Source: an uncultured Bacteroides sp.
Lineage (GTDB): Bacteria > Bacteroidota > Bacteroidia > Bacteroidales > Bacteroidaceae
Length of the DNA stretch: 64,000 nucleotides
Direction of reading: 5' to 3'
Assembly (NCBI RefSeq): GCF_963677945.1
Contig: NZ_OY782578.1
Location: forward strand, 3,749,258-3,813,257
Position 1 is the first letter of the stretch. Each line of letters starts with the position of its first letter. Shown piece by piece: positions 42,015-51,831 of this stretch. The position numbers and the translations under genes are program-made. The notes beneath the pieces are model-generated. The model was given only the letters and a program-made list of their open reading frames with translations. It ran no database searches and had not been told where the DNA came from.

Positions 42015-42947
42015 TTATATAAAGAATAACGATACCCCCAGTACACTTATTATTGCTCCAATGATTTCTCTTATTGTAACTTTCTGCTTAAAAATAAGAT
42101 GTGAAGGCCATAATATAAAGATTGGCGTAAGTGCCATTAAGGTAGATGCTATACCTGCTTCAGTATATTGAACAGCCATTAAAGAAACAGAAACTCCGAT
42201 AAATGGCCCGAAGATGGTAGCCCATAAAGCAGCATTCATACCTCTTCCATTCTGAAATGCAATAGGCATTGTGTATAACTCCTTTCTGAACCACATTATA
42301 ACAAAGTATCCCAGCATACCGGTTATGGCACGAATATAAGTTGAAGCAAAAGGAAGCAAAGTCGTAAAATGATTTATATCTGTTGCCGGTGCCGACATTT
42401 TGTAATAGTTCATCCCCACTTTGCTTAGCACGAGTCCTACTCCCTGTCCTACTCCTGCACCTATTCCGAGCAGAATACCTTTCAACGGTAACTTTAATCC
42501 TATTTTGTGAGAAGTTCCTTTACTGAGAACAGACATTCCTATACCACAAAGAGTAACCATCATCCCTATCCATGCATTCAAAGGGAGTTTCTCACCCAGT
42601 ATTATCCAGCCAGATATTGCAGCTGCCGGAGGAGCGAGTGTCATAAACAACTGTCCAAAGCGGGAACCAATAAGAACGTAAGAGTTGAACAAGCAATAAT
42701 CTCCCAGCACGTACCCCACAAATCCGGAAAGCGATAACCAAAACCATGTTTCAGAATTGGCATACAAAGGATAAGGTACGCCGGTAAACCACCACAGAGT
42801 GATAGCCAGGAAAAACAAAGAAAGGAACATTCGAATTAAATTCAGCTGTAAAGAACCAATCCGCTTACAAGCTACTTCCGCAAAAAGAGCTGTAGCAGTC
42901 CAGGATATAGCTACACCCAAAGAGAGTACTTCGCCAAAATATTGCAT
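42015..42947 (-). CDS. EamA/DMT-family transporter
   Basis: Inner-membrane carrier of 310 residues with ten hydrophobic helices in two EamA repeats. The first begins LSLGVAISWTATALFAEVACKRIGSLQLNLIRMFLSLFF and contains FVGYVLGDYCLFNSYVLIGSRFGQLFMTLAPPAAAISGWIILGEKLPLNAWIGM; the second ends ALWATIFGPFIGVSVSLMAVQYTEAGIASTLMALTPIFILWPSHLIFKQKVTIREIIGAIISVLGVSLFF. Both repeats keep the usual terminal signature. Substrate is a metabolite or amino acid, not predictable. A promoter lies directly upstream (42966-42995). Confidence 0.93.
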   Translation of the reverse strand: MQYFGEVLSLGVAISWTATALFAEVACKRIGSLQLNLIRMFLSLFFLAITLWWFTGVPYPLYANSETWFWLSLSGFVGYVLGDYCLFNSYVLIGSRFGQLFMTLAPPAAAISGWIILGEKLPLNAWIGMMVTLCGIGMSVLSKGTSHKIGLKLPLKGILLGIGAGVGQGVGLVLSKVGMNYYKMSAPATDINHFTTLLPFASTYIRAITGMLGYFVIMWFRKELYTMPIAFQNGRGMNAALWATIFGPFIGVSVSLMAVQYTEAGIASTLMALTPIFILWPSHLIFKQKVTIREIIGAIISVLGVSLFFI

Positions 42948-42965
42948 CTTTTTCTATTTTGGGTG

Positions 42966-42995
42966 CAAAGGTACAACTATTTATATTAAATGAAA
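42966..42995 (-). promoter_or_regulatory. Promoter for the EamA transporter gene
   Basis: On the minus strand TTTC at 42992-42995 (three of four -33 bases), 18-bp spacer and TACCTTTG at 42966-42973 (exact). It is 19 bp before the start codon, so the leader is very short. Confidence 0.55.
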
Positions 42996-43088
42996 GTATT
43001 TACCAATACAACCCTACCCTGTTTTTTCGGGATCTTCTCATCTTCATTCACTTACTCTATACAATTACATAATTTTCCGTAATGAGCA

Positions 43089-43118
43089 AAAAAACAGACT
43101 GTTACAGTCATGTTTTTT
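43089..43118. terminator. Terminator-like hairpin in a divergent region
   Basis: AAAAAACAGACTG (43089-43101), TTA loop, then CAGTC (43105-43109), one bulged A and TGTTTTTT (43111-43118). A/T tracts on both sides make it terminator-like in both directions. It is upstream of both flanking genes, so no known gene needs it. Confidence 0.65.
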
Positions 43119-43150
43119 ATAAAAGAGTAATATATGTAAAATTATAAATG

Positions 43151-43158
43151 CAAACTTA
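43151..43158 (-). promoter_or_regulatory. Possible minus-strand -7 box upstream of the hairpin
   Basis: TAAGTTTG on the minus strand, exact TAnnTTTG, with ATTG (22-bp spacer) as a poor -33. A transcript from here would meet the hairpin after about 55 nt. Confidence 0.3.
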
Positions 43159-43279
43159 GTTCAAAAGTTAGCTCCTTAAACAATTGGGAAAATTATTTCC
43201 ATCAAGTCTCAGATGGCATATCAAAAAAAGTTAATTCAAATTACATAAAATACTAAAGAACAATTATTTAAACGCATTC

Positions 43280-43328
43280 ATGTAACATACCATAAGTATT
43301 ATGTAACATAAAAAAGTAAGAATGTAAC
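43280..43328. repeat. Three ATGTAAC direct repeats with 21-bp spacing
   Basis: ATGTAAC starts at 43280, 43301 and 43322, spaced exactly 21 bp (two helical turns). The first two extend to ATGTAACATA. They lie about 50-100 bp upstream of the plus-strand near-match -7 box at 43381 and upstream of the xylan operon, as expected for a direct-repeat activator site. Confidence 0.65.
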
Positions 43329-43893
43329 GCATATAAAAACACGTGTATCATTTATATAAACCCTACTCATTAATGTTTAATACATTTACGCTTCGAATAT
43401 TTAGACTTATAGCAAGCTACATTTAAAGGCTATAAAATCAGCACAGACATCTAAATACTATGGAAAATAAGGAATCTCTAAAATTAGGGTCAACCATGTT
43501 GTCATCAGCATGGCTGTTCTGTATTTCTACAACCTCGTACAATCTACTCAATAAAGCAACAGATCTGCCGATAATCAGCAATCCAGTGTTATTATTTGAT
43601 AACTTCAGCTACAAAAGTGAAGATAGCTTTTATGTTTCGACTACTTTTCCTAGTGAATATTATTTCAAGAGTAAAAAAAATTCTAAAAAATAGTCCAGTC
43701 TTATCATGCTACAAAAAAAATCGCCGGAACTATTACTGGAATGTAACCACTAAAAAAATAAATACCTATAGTAATTAACCTTAATAATTAATGGAATGAA
43801 ATGTGAATATGACGACAGTTAAAATTGATTACTTTCAAGAAAGAAAGTTTATTTGGAAAAAGAGAAAAGTATTAATATCTTAATCTAAAAGAG

Positions 43894-46800
43894 ATGGAAA
43901 ATGTAAAAAAACAGTTACAAAAGATTCCTTACTTGATTTTATGTCTGCTGTTAACCTGCGTTACAGCTTATGCACAAGACAAAATAAAAGTAACGGGATC
44001 GGTAATCGATAGTAAAGGTGAAACTATTATCGGTGCCAATGTAACACTGAAAGGCAATAGTTCAATAGGTACAATTACAGATATTGACGGAAACTTTGTA
44101 TTGTCTGTGCCAAGAAATTCAGTGTTAGTTATTTCATACATCGGTATGAAGAAAAAAGAAATCAAAGTTGTTGATAATAAAAAGTTAAGAATTGCATTAG
44201 AAGATGCTTCTGAGCAATTAGAAGAGGTTGTAGTCGTTGGTTATGGACAGCAAAAGAAAGCCAGTGTAGTTGGTGCAATTACACAAACTACTGGTAAAGT
44301 GTTGGAACGTGCCGGTGGTGTTGCAGATATTGGCGCAGCCTTAACTGGTAACCTGCCTGGTGTAGTTACTACAGCCAGTACTGGTATGCCGGGCGAAGAA
44401 GATCCGAGAATTGTTATTCGTGGCGTAAGTTCATGGAACAATAGTGATCCATTAATTTTAGTAGATGGAATAGAACGCCCTATGAATAGTGTGGACATCA
44501 GTTCGGTACAATCAGTTTCCGTTTTAAAGGATGCATCTGCCACTGCCGTATATGGTGTAAAAGGTGCAAATGGTGTTATCTTGATCACTACAAAGCGCGG
44601 AAATGAAGGTAAAGCCAAAATAGAAGTTGGCCTTAATGCTACAGCAAAAGTAGTATCTAAGTTACCACGTTCTATGGCTTCTGCAAATGCTCTATATGTA
44701 CGTAATCAAGCAATAGAGAATGAGCTCGGTTTGAATCCTGATTCATGGAGTGATATTACGCCAGCCGATATTATGGAAAAATACCGTAATCCGGCTAGTT
44801 TGGAAGAAGCAGAACGCTATCCAAATGTAGATTGGCAGAAAGAGTTGTTTAAAGATTATGCGATGGCTTATAATGCAAATGTTAACATCTCGGGTGGAAC
44901 AAAATTCGTAAAATACTTTGCAGCTGTAGATTTTCAACATGAAGGTGACTTATTCCGTGAATGGGATAATAATCGTGGATATCAGTCAGGATATGGATAT
45001 AACCGTATCAATGTGCGAAGTAATTTAGATTTTCAGTTGACAAAAACTACTGTTTTGAAAGCTAATATTGCAGGGTCACATGGTCTTAAACGTTCTCCTT
45101 GGAATGTTAGTAATGACTCATTTGGAGCTTCACAGTTATGGCAAGCTGCATACAGTGCACCCTCTGATGCATTTCTTCCCCGATATTCGGATGGAACATG
45201 GGGATATTATCCTGCTAACACACAAGGTGCACCTAACTCTATTGTAAATTTAGCGATCAGTGGTGCAGAAAAAAATACAACGACTCGTATTAACACAGAC
45301 TTTACCCTGGAACAAGATCTAAGTTTCTTTTTGAAAGGATTGAAAGCAAATGCTTTGATATCATTAGATAATGTATTTTTAGAAACAGATCGTGGTATAA
45401 ATGACCTTTATCACAATACACAATTTAAATGGATAGATCCTGCTACGGGAGAAATAAAGTACCAACAATCTGGTAATAGTAACAATAACTTCGACTTTCA
45501 AGAAGGAATTCAATGGACTACATCAGGTGGTTCAATAGATAATAATTACACTCAGCGTAACTTGTTCTATCAGGGACAATTGAACTGGGCTGGACAGTTT
45601 GGTAAACATGGAGTTTCTGCAATGGGTGTATTCAACCGTACAGAACGTGCAAGCGGTAGTGAATTTACCCACTATCGTGAAGACTGGGCTTTCCGTACTA
45701 CATATAATTATGCAGACAAGTATTTCGCTGAATATAACGGTGCTTATAATGGTTCTGAAAAATTTAGTGCAAAGAATCGTTTCGCTTTCTTTAATTCGGG
45801 TGCCTTAGGATGGATGATCAGTGAAGAAAAATTCTTCAATCCGGTTAAGAAATACGTAGACATGCTAAAACTAAGATATTCTTATGGAGAAATTGGTGAT
45901 GACAATGTTGGATCTCGTTGGCTATATGCCACTCAATGGGCTTACGGAACAGGTGCAAACGGCAGTATTGCTATGATGGGGCCTAAAGGAGAAAACAGTC
46001 CTTATACATGGTATCGTGAATCATCAGTTGGTAATGAAAATGTGCATTGGGAAAAAGCAGTAAAGCAGAACTTAGGTATTGACTATTCATTATTCGGTGG
46101 TCTAATAGCTGGTAGTGCAGAGTTTTTCCATGAAAACCGTTCTGATATTCTCGTATCAGGTAATAATCGTTCTGTCCCTTCTTATTTTGGTACCACAGCT
46201 CCTACTGCCAATCTTGGTAAAGTTCGCACAAAAGGATATGAGTTGGAGTTACGTCTGAATAAAATGTTTAAGAATGGTCTGCGCCTATGGGGTAATTTCA
46301 ATATGACGCATGCCGAAAACCTTGTATTAAAATATGATGATGCACAATTCTTGCCCAATTATCAAAAAACAGCAGGATACTCAATCGGACAGGATCATTC
46401 TTATCTGGATAATGGATATGCAAATACATGGGATGAAGTTATCGGTATGACTGATCACAATACAAATGATAACCAGAAATTACCTGGTCAATATGTCATT
46501 GTTGACTTTAATGGAGACGGAGTGATTGATACGAATGATAACGCACCCTATGGATATACCGGAACTCCTCAAAATACATACAATGCTACTGTTGGTTTTG
46601 AATGGAAAGGATTCAGTGCTTTTCTTCAGTTCTATGGAGTAACTAATGTTGATCGTTATGTATCCTTTACTTCACTGAACGGTAACTTGAATACTGTTTT
46701 TGATGAAGGGTCTTACTGGACAGTAGGAAATACAAATGCCGATGCACCCATGCCACGTTGGAATTCTACGCCAAATTATTATGAGGGAGCTCGCTTCCAC

Positions 46801-47037
46801 TATGACGGTTCGTTTATTCGTTTAAAGAATGCTGAAATTGCCTATACATTTACTGACGGTTGGATAAAGAAAATAGGTCTCACTAACCTGAAAATTTATT
46901 TGAATGGTAATAATTTGTGGGTATGGACACGTATGCCAGACGACCGTGAATCAAACTTTGCCGGTACAGGCTTGGCTTCTCAAGGAGCTTATCCTACGTT
47001 GAAACGTTTCAATTTGGGAATAAAATTCAATCTTTAA
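43894..47037 (+). CDS. xusA: XusA: SusC-type TonB-dependent receptor for xylan oligosaccharides
   Basis: Outer-membrane importer of 1047 residues and first gene of a six-gene operon whose order (SusC, SusD, SusC, SusD, unknown lipoprotein, GH10) is that of the Xus system described in xylan-degrading Bacteroidetes. Signal peptide KIPYLILCLLLTCVTAYAQ, carboxypeptidase-regulatory-like domain (29-110, VTGSVIDSKGETIIGANVTLKG), TonB-box region QLEEVVVVGYGQQKKASVVGA, plug (LTGNLPGVVTTASTGMPGEEDPRIVIRGVSSW, SVLKDASATAVYGVKGANGVILITTKRG) and barrel to KRFNLGIKFNL. The xylan substrate is inferred from gene order and the xylanase. Confidence 0.95.
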   Translation: MENVKKQLQKIPYLILCLLLTCVTAYAQDKIKVTGSVIDSKGETIIGANVTLKGNSSIGTITDIDGNFVLSVPRNSVLVISYIGMKKKEIKVVDNKKLRIALEDASEQLEEVVVVGYGQQKKASVVGAITQTTGKVLERAGGVADIGAALTGNLPGVVTTASTGMPGEEDPRIVIRGVSSWNNSDPLILVDGIERPMNSVDISSVQSVSVLKDASATAVYGVKGANGVILITTKRGNEGKAKIEVGLNATAKVVSKLPRSMASANALYVRNQAIENELGLNPDSWSDITPADIMEKYRNPASLEEAERYPNVDWQKELFKDYAMAYNANVNISGGTKFVKYFAAVDFQHEGDLFREWDNNRGYQSGYGYNRINVRSNLDFQLTKTTVLKANIAGSHGLKRSPWNVSNDSFGASQLWQAAYSAPSDAFLPRYSDGTWGYYPANTQGAPNSIVNLAISGAEKNTTTRINTDFTLEQDLSFFLKGLKANALISLDNVFLETDRGINDLYHNTQFKWIDPATGEIKYQQSGNSNNNFDFQEGIQWTTSGGSIDNNYTQRNLFYQGQLNWAGQFGKHGVSAMGVFNRTERASGSEFTHYREDWAFRTTYNYADKYFAEYNGAYNGSEKFSAKNRFAFFNSGALGWMISEEKFFNPVKKYVDMLKLRYSYGEIGDDNVGSRWLYATQWAYGTGANGSIAMMGPKGENSPYTWYRESSVGNENVHWEKAVKQNLGIDYSLFGGLIAGSAEFFHENRSDILVSGNNRSVPSYFGTTAPTANLGKVRTKGYELELRLNKMFKNGLRLWGNFNMTHAENLVLKYDDAQFLPNYQKTAGYSIGQDHSYLDNGYANTWDEVIGMTDHNTNDNQKLPGQYVIVDFNGDGVIDTNDNAPYGYTGTPQNTYNATVGFEWKGFSAFLQFYGVTNVDRYVSFTSLNGNLNTVFDEGSYWTVGNTNADAPMPRWNSTPNYYEGARFHYDGSFIRLKNAEIAYTFTDGWIKKIGLTNLKIYLNGNNLWVWTRMPDDRESNFAGTGLASQGAYPTLKRFNLGIKFNL

Positions 47038-47047
47038 AAGAAATAAC

Positions 47048-48922
47048 ATGAAAAAGTATATATATAAATATTTTTTAAGCGGCTTAATGGTTATGTGCCT
47101 GCTAAGTACAACTTCATGTACTGACTATCTGGATAAAGCGCCCGACTCTGATATTTCCGCAACGGATGCTTTTAAAGATTTCACCAACTTCCAAGGTTAC
47201 ACGGAAGAGCTATATTATTGCATCCCTGATTTTGCAAAAGGTTATTGGAGTGATTCCTTTAACTGGGGAGAAGATGAAATTATGAATGTAGGGATTGACT
47301 ATCACATGTGCTATAAGATAGACCAAGGTGATTTCTGGGGATGGCAATCCGAACATGATGGCTGGCAAAGCGGCTGGATGGATCGTAAGAGTAATTCTAC
47401 TACTTCTAATGACCGTTTCGGAAAGTCATTATGGCCACTTGCATGGTATGGAATTCGTAAAGCCAATATGGGTCTTGCCAACTTAAATTTGATGACTGAT
47501 GCTACTGACGAAGAACGTAACCTAATTGAAGGACAGCTGTACTTCTTTCGTGGATGGTTTCATTTTGAGTTGATGCAATACTTCGGAGGTTTGCCTTATA
47601 TCGACACTGTACTTCCTTCTGGAGAACCATTGACTCTTCCTCGACTTAGCTATCAGGAATGTGCAGAAAAAGCAGCTGCCGATTTTCGCAAGGCTGCAGA
47701 TTTACTGCCTGTCAACTGGGATAACACTAATGCTGGAAAGAACACATTAGGTAAGAACCAGTTACGCATTAATAAAATTATGGCATTAGGCTACTTAGGT
47801 AAGGATTTGTTGTGGGCAGGCAGTCCATTAATGAACTATGAATCTCAAGGTTCTAAATCATACAACAAAGATTTATGCAAGAGATCAGCAGAAGCGTTTG
47901 GCGAATTGCTCACATTAGTTGAAAGTGGTCAAACACAATATTCGTTGGTAGATTTTAAAAATTACTCTGACTTGTTTTATACAATTGGAAAAGATGGATT
48001 AATGCCAGGCTCAACAGAAGCAATTTTCCGTGGACCTTCTTATGGATGGAATGATACAAACTGGGGATTAAGTAAGCAGTTTGGTACCGGAATTCTTAAT
48101 GACGCTGGAGTTATATCACTTCCTACAGCCAATTATGTTAACTATTATGGTATGGCAAATGGATTGCCATTAACTGACGCAGAATCGGGTTTTGATGCAA
48201 CCTACCCTTGGAAAGGACGCGATCCACGTTTTTACCATGATATAGTATACGATGGTGTGAAAGTAGTAGAAGGTAACTTGAGTTCAGAGAATGAACCACT
48301 TCGCTATGCCAGCTTATATACTTCCGGCCAGTTACGTGATGCTACTAAAGGAAGCCGTACTGGATATTTGCTTTACAAGTTTATTCCTATAAAATGTAAT
48401 AAGTTCGATGACGGTTATGGATATAGTAATCACTTTCATATTCATCTGAGTTGGATGCGCTTAGCGGATATTTATTTAATGTATGCCGAATCAGCAGCAA
48501 ATGCTTCTGAATCTGCTATGGGCAAATCATCAAACTGTTCATTGACATCTGTTGACGCTGTTAATAAAATACGTAAACGTGCGGGAGTAAAAGAGATTAA
48601 TGCTAAATATACTAGCTCATTAGATGGCTTTATGAGTGAGCTTCGCCGTGAACGTGCCGTAGAATTGGCTTATGAAGGACATCGTTTTAATGATTTGCGT
48701 CGTTGGTTATTACTAACAGAATCTCCTTATACAATTAAAACGTCACAGGAATTTATTCGTTCAGGAGTTTTTGATAAGACAGATCCTACAAAAAATGCAG
48801 TAAGTGGCTTTACAGAAAAAGTGATTTTAACTCGAAACTTTACAGAAAAGCATTACTGGCTACCTTTAAAGAAATCTGATACAAGTCTTTATCCTGAATT
48901 TCATCAGAATCCTGGTTGGTAA
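47048..48922 (+). CDS. xusB: XusB: SusD-like xylan-binding lipoprotein
   Basis: Surface glycan-binding lipoprotein of 624 residues and partner of XusA, starting 10 bp after its stop. Lipobox LLSTTSCTDYLDKAPDSD (Cys24), then the SusD TPR-like core (RNLIEGQLYFFRGWFHFELMQYFGGLPYIDTVLP, YQECAEKAAADFRKAADLLPVNWDN) and the RagB/SusD C-terminal signature RRERAVELAYEGHRFNDLRRWLLL with the closing HYWLPLKKSDTSLYPEFHQNPGW. Aromatic residues are plentiful, consistent with stacking on xylose rings. Confidence 0.95.
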   Translation: MKKYIYKYFLSGLMVMCLLSTTSCTDYLDKAPDSDISATDAFKDFTNFQGYTEELYYCIPDFAKGYWSDSFNWGEDEIMNVGIDYHMCYKIDQGDFWGWQSEHDGWQSGWMDRKSNSTTSNDRFGKSLWPLAWYGIRKANMGLANLNLMTDATDEERNLIEGQLYFFRGWFHFELMQYFGGLPYIDTVLPSGEPLTLPRLSYQECAEKAAADFRKAADLLPVNWDNTNAGKNTLGKNQLRINKIMALGYLGKDLLWAGSPLMNYESQGSKSYNKDLCKRSAEAFGELLTLVESGQTQYSLVDFKNYSDLFYTIGKDGLMPGSTEAIFRGPSYGWNDTNWGLSKQFGTGILNDAGVISLPTANYVNYYGMANGLPLTDAESGFDATYPWKGRDPRFYHDIVYDGVKVVEGNLSSENEPLRYASLYTSGQLRDATKGSRTGYLLYKFIPIKCNKFDDGYGYSNHFHIHLSWMRLADIYLMYAESAANASESAMGKSSNCSLTSVDAVNKIRKRAGVKEINAKYTSSLDGFMSELRRERAVELAYEGHRFNDLRRWLLLTESPYTIKTSQEFIRSGVFDKTDPTKNAVSGFTEKVILTRNFTEKHYWLPLKKSDTSLYPEFHQNPGW

Positions 48923-48959
48923 TAGGTATTAACATTAAGTTTAATAAAACAGAAAAAGA

Positions 48960-51800
48960 ATGAAAAATATACATGCAAGAATCGTTATGGGGACTATGAT
49001 GACTTTTACGTCATTGGGGCTGATAGCGCAAGAGAATGCAGAAATGGTAACACCTGCAGACTCTTTAGCTAAGCACGAAGTCAATGTGGCTTTCCGTACG
49101 ATGAATCAGAAGGACCTGATGGGTGGTGTTTCTGTAGTGGATATGGTGCAATTAACTGACAAGAACTACTCAACTTATAGTTTGGATAATATGCAATCAC
49201 TCGTAGGTGGGTATAATGGCCAGCTATGGAATATGGGTGATGCATTAGTATTAGTTGACGGTGTGCCACGTGATGCAAATAATGTATTGCCCACTGAGAT
49301 AGATAAAATAACATTTCTTAAAGGTGCATCTGCTGTTGTATTGTACGGTAGTCGTGCATCTAAAGGCGTTATTTTAATTACAACAAAACGTGGACGTGAA
49401 GATGGACTTCAAATAAAAGCTCGTGGTAATGCTTCAATATTTGTACCAAAAGCATATCCTGAGTATTTAGGCGCTGCAGAATATATGACTATGTATAATG
49501 AAGCGCGTGCCAATGACGGTTTATCTCCTACTTATTCAGAAGATTTAATTTATAATACTTCTACAGGAAATAATCCTTATCGTTATCCGAATGTAAATTT
49601 CTTCTCATCAGATTATATAAAGAAAGCATATAATCGTTACGATGCATCTGCTGAATTTTCAGGTGGTGGGAAATATGCACATTTCTATACCAATATTGGT
49701 ATCTATAATGTTGGCGACCTGATTAATTTTGGAGAAGGTAAAGACAACCATACCAATCGTATGAATATACGTGGTAATGTGGATTTGCGCCTGAATGATT
49801 GGGTAACAGGTTGGGTAAATGCCAACGCTACATTCTATGACGCACGTAGCGATAATGCTTCGTTTTGGTCGAACTCTGCCACGCTGCGTCCTAACCGTGT
49901 AAGCCCTTTGATTCCAATATCCTATGTTGAAGAGAACGATAATCCTTCCTGGACATTAATCAATAATAGTAATTATCTGGTAAATGGTCAATATTTATTA
50001 GGTGGAACTCAGTTGGATCCAACCAATCCATTTGCAGCTATGTATGCCGCTGGCTACAACAAGCATACTTCTCGCCAATTTCAATTTGACACCGGTATTA
50101 ATTTAAATCTAGAGAAGGTATTGAAAGGACTTTCTTTCCGTACACAGTTTGCAGTTGATTATGCAACAAGTTATTCTACGTCTATCAATAATAATTATGC
50201 TACTTATGAAGCAGTATGGAACAATTACTCAGGCAAGGATTTAATTACATCGCTAAATAAGTACAACAAAGATAGTAGTACAGGTACGCAAAATGTATCA
50301 GGTAGTGCAGAAAAGCAAACTATAATGTTCTCTGGGCAGTTTAATTATAATCGTACTTTCAATGAGGTGCATAATGTATCTGCAATGTTGTTGGCACATG
50401 GTTATCAACAAACAATTTCAGGAGAGTATCATCGTCTCAGTAATGCTAATTTAGGTTTGCAACTCGGATATGATTATAAAAATAAGTATTATGTCGATTT
50501 TAGTGCAGCTGCAGTTCATTCAGCAAAATTTGCTCCGGGAAATCGCCAGGCTATCTCACCTACCTTAACAGCTGCATGGCGTTTAAGCAAAGAAGATTTC
50601 CTTGCAGATTCACCGATTGTTGACGATTTGAAGCTTAATGCCTCTGTTTCCATGTTGAATCAAGACTTAGACATAAAGACTACAATTGACGATAAGAATG
50701 TTGAATATTATCTTTACGACAATGTATTTACTTCATCTGGAACTTGGTGGGGATGGTCAGAATCCTATGGTAACAGCATGCAGTCTGCTGATTCTCGTCG
50801 TAGTGGTAATGACAAATTATCTTATGTAAAACGCAAGGAAATAACTCTTGGTTTAGATGCTTCTTTATGGAAGGGTTTATTGAAATTGAATGCCAATTTC
50901 TTTACTACTTCAACAGAAGGTTTATTGACTACTCCATCTACTATTTTCCCAAGCTATTTCCAAACCTACTGGCCGGTTTCCTCCTTTTTACCATATATGA
51001 ACTATAATAACAACCGTCGTACAGGTTTTGACTTTGCACTTAATCTGAATAAGAAAGTTGGTGATGTAGATATGACATTGGGAGTAAACGGAATGTACTA
51101 CACTTCTAAGGCTACAAAAGTTAATGAAAATGTAGAATATGATTATTTAAAAGCACAAGGAAAACCTATTGATGCTCTTTGGGGGTTACAGAGTAACGGT
51201 TTCTACAAGGATGAAACTGATATAGCAAACTCTCCTTCATCTAGTTTTGGTCAGGTTAAACCTGGTGATATTAAATACATTGACCAGAACAATGATGGTA
51301 CAATAGACAGCAAAGATCAAGTTGTATTGGGTAAATGGGGAGCACCTTTTATTTTCGGTGTGAACTATACAGCTAAATGGAAAGCCTTCACTTTCTTTGC
51401 TGCCGTTACAGGTAATATAGGAGGAAAAGGAATAAAGAATAATTCATATATGTGGGTGTATGGTGACCGCAAGTATTCAGAAGTTGTGCGCAATCGCTGG
51501 ACTCCTGAAACAGCTAACACAGCAACTTATCCTCGTTTAACAACGCAAAGCGGCGACAATAACTTCCGCTCTTCTGATTTCTGGATTTACAGTACCAGTC
51601 GTGTAGATTTGGGTAAGGTACAAATTACTTATGATTTTCCGAAAAATATATTTAGAAACGGTATTGTCAAAGGCTTGTCAGTGTACTTAAGTGGTTCTAG
51701 CTTGCTGACTATAGCCAAAGAACGTAAATATATGGAGATGAATGTAGGTAGTACACCTCAGAATCGTAGTTATAATCTTGGTGTGAAAGCTGAGTTTTAA
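48960..51800 (+). CDS. xusC: XusC: second SusC-type receptor, lacking the N-terminal CTD-like domain
   Basis: Outer-membrane receptor of 946 residues. Signal peptide (RIVMGTMMTFTSLGLIAQ), then after a short linker the plug starts directly (LVGGYNGQLWNMGDALVLVDGVPRDANNVLPTEIDKITFLKGASAVVLYGSRASKGVILITTKRG). It lacks the carboxypeptidase-regulatory-like domain and an obvious TonB-box motif of the kind seen in XusA. The barrel includes an EF-hand-like DQNNDGTIDSKDQVVLGKWG and ends RSYNLGVKAEF. It pairs with XusD just downstream. The missing domain may mean a different energising or docking role. Confidence 0.93.
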   Translation: MKNIHARIVMGTMMTFTSLGLIAQENAEMVTPADSLAKHEVNVAFRTMNQKDLMGGVSVVDMVQLTDKNYSTYSLDNMQSLVGGYNGQLWNMGDALVLVDGVPRDANNVLPTEIDKITFLKGASAVVLYGSRASKGVILITTKRGREDGLQIKARGNASIFVPKAYPEYLGAAEYMTMYNEARANDGLSPTYSEDLIYNTSTGNNPYRYPNVNFFSSDYIKKAYNRYDASAEFSGGGKYAHFYTNIGIYNVGDLINFGEGKDNHTNRMNIRGNVDLRLNDWVTGWVNANATFYDARSDNASFWSNSATLRPNRVSPLIPISYVEENDNPSWTLINNSNYLVNGQYLLGGTQLDPTNPFAAMYAAGYNKHTSRQFQFDTGINLNLEKVLKGLSFRTQFAVDYATSYSTSINNNYATYEAVWNNYSGKDLITSLNKYNKDSSTGTQNVSGSAEKQTIMFSGQFNYNRTFNEVHNVSAMLLAHGYQQTISGEYHRLSNANLGLQLGYDYKNKYYVDFSAAAVHSAKFAPGNRQAISPTLTAAWRLSKEDFLADSPIVDDLKLNASVSMLNQDLDIKTTIDDKNVEYYLYDNVFTSSGTWWGWSESYGNSMQSADSRRSGNDKLSYVKRKEITLGLDASLWKGLLKLNANFFTTSTEGLLTTPSTIFPSYFQTYWPVSSFLPYMNYNNNRRTGFDFALNLNKKVGDVDMTLGVNGMYYTSKATKVNENVEYDYLKAQGKPIDALWGLQSNGFYKDETDIANSPSSSFGQVKPGDIKYIDQNNDGTIDSKDQVVLGKWGAPFIFGVNYTAKWKAFTFFAAVTGNIGGKGIKNNSYMWVYGDRKYSEVVRNRWTPETANTATYPRLTTQSGDNNFRSSDFWIYSTSRVDLGKVQITYDFPKNIFRNGIVKGLSVYLSGSSLLTIAKERKYMEMNVGSTPQNRSYNLGVKAEF

Positions 51801-51831
51801 ATGAGATAGATTACCAAATAAATTATTTGTC

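Larger units (their letters stand above)
42948..43893. other. Long regulatory region between EamA gene and xylan operon
   Basis: 946 bp, AT-rich, between divergent transcription units. It contains the EamA promoter (42966-42995), a strong hairpin (43089-43118), a minus-strand -7 box (43151-43158), phased ATGTAAC repeats (43280-43328) and a near-match -7 box for the plus strand (TACATTTA, 43381-43388). If that box is used, the xusA leader would be about 500 nt. The 77-codon ORF at 43460-43693 has no recognisable features. Confidence 0.6.

Noticed and set aside
43460-43693. 77-codon ORF in the leader of the xylan operon
   Set aside because: Low-complexity, no signal peptide or motif; could be a leader peptide, but nothing supports that beyond position.
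43741-43747. Fourth ATGTAAC copy near the xusA start
   Set aside because: It lies 419 bp from the phased set, without neighbouring copies; a 7-mer is expected by chance in AT-rich DNA.
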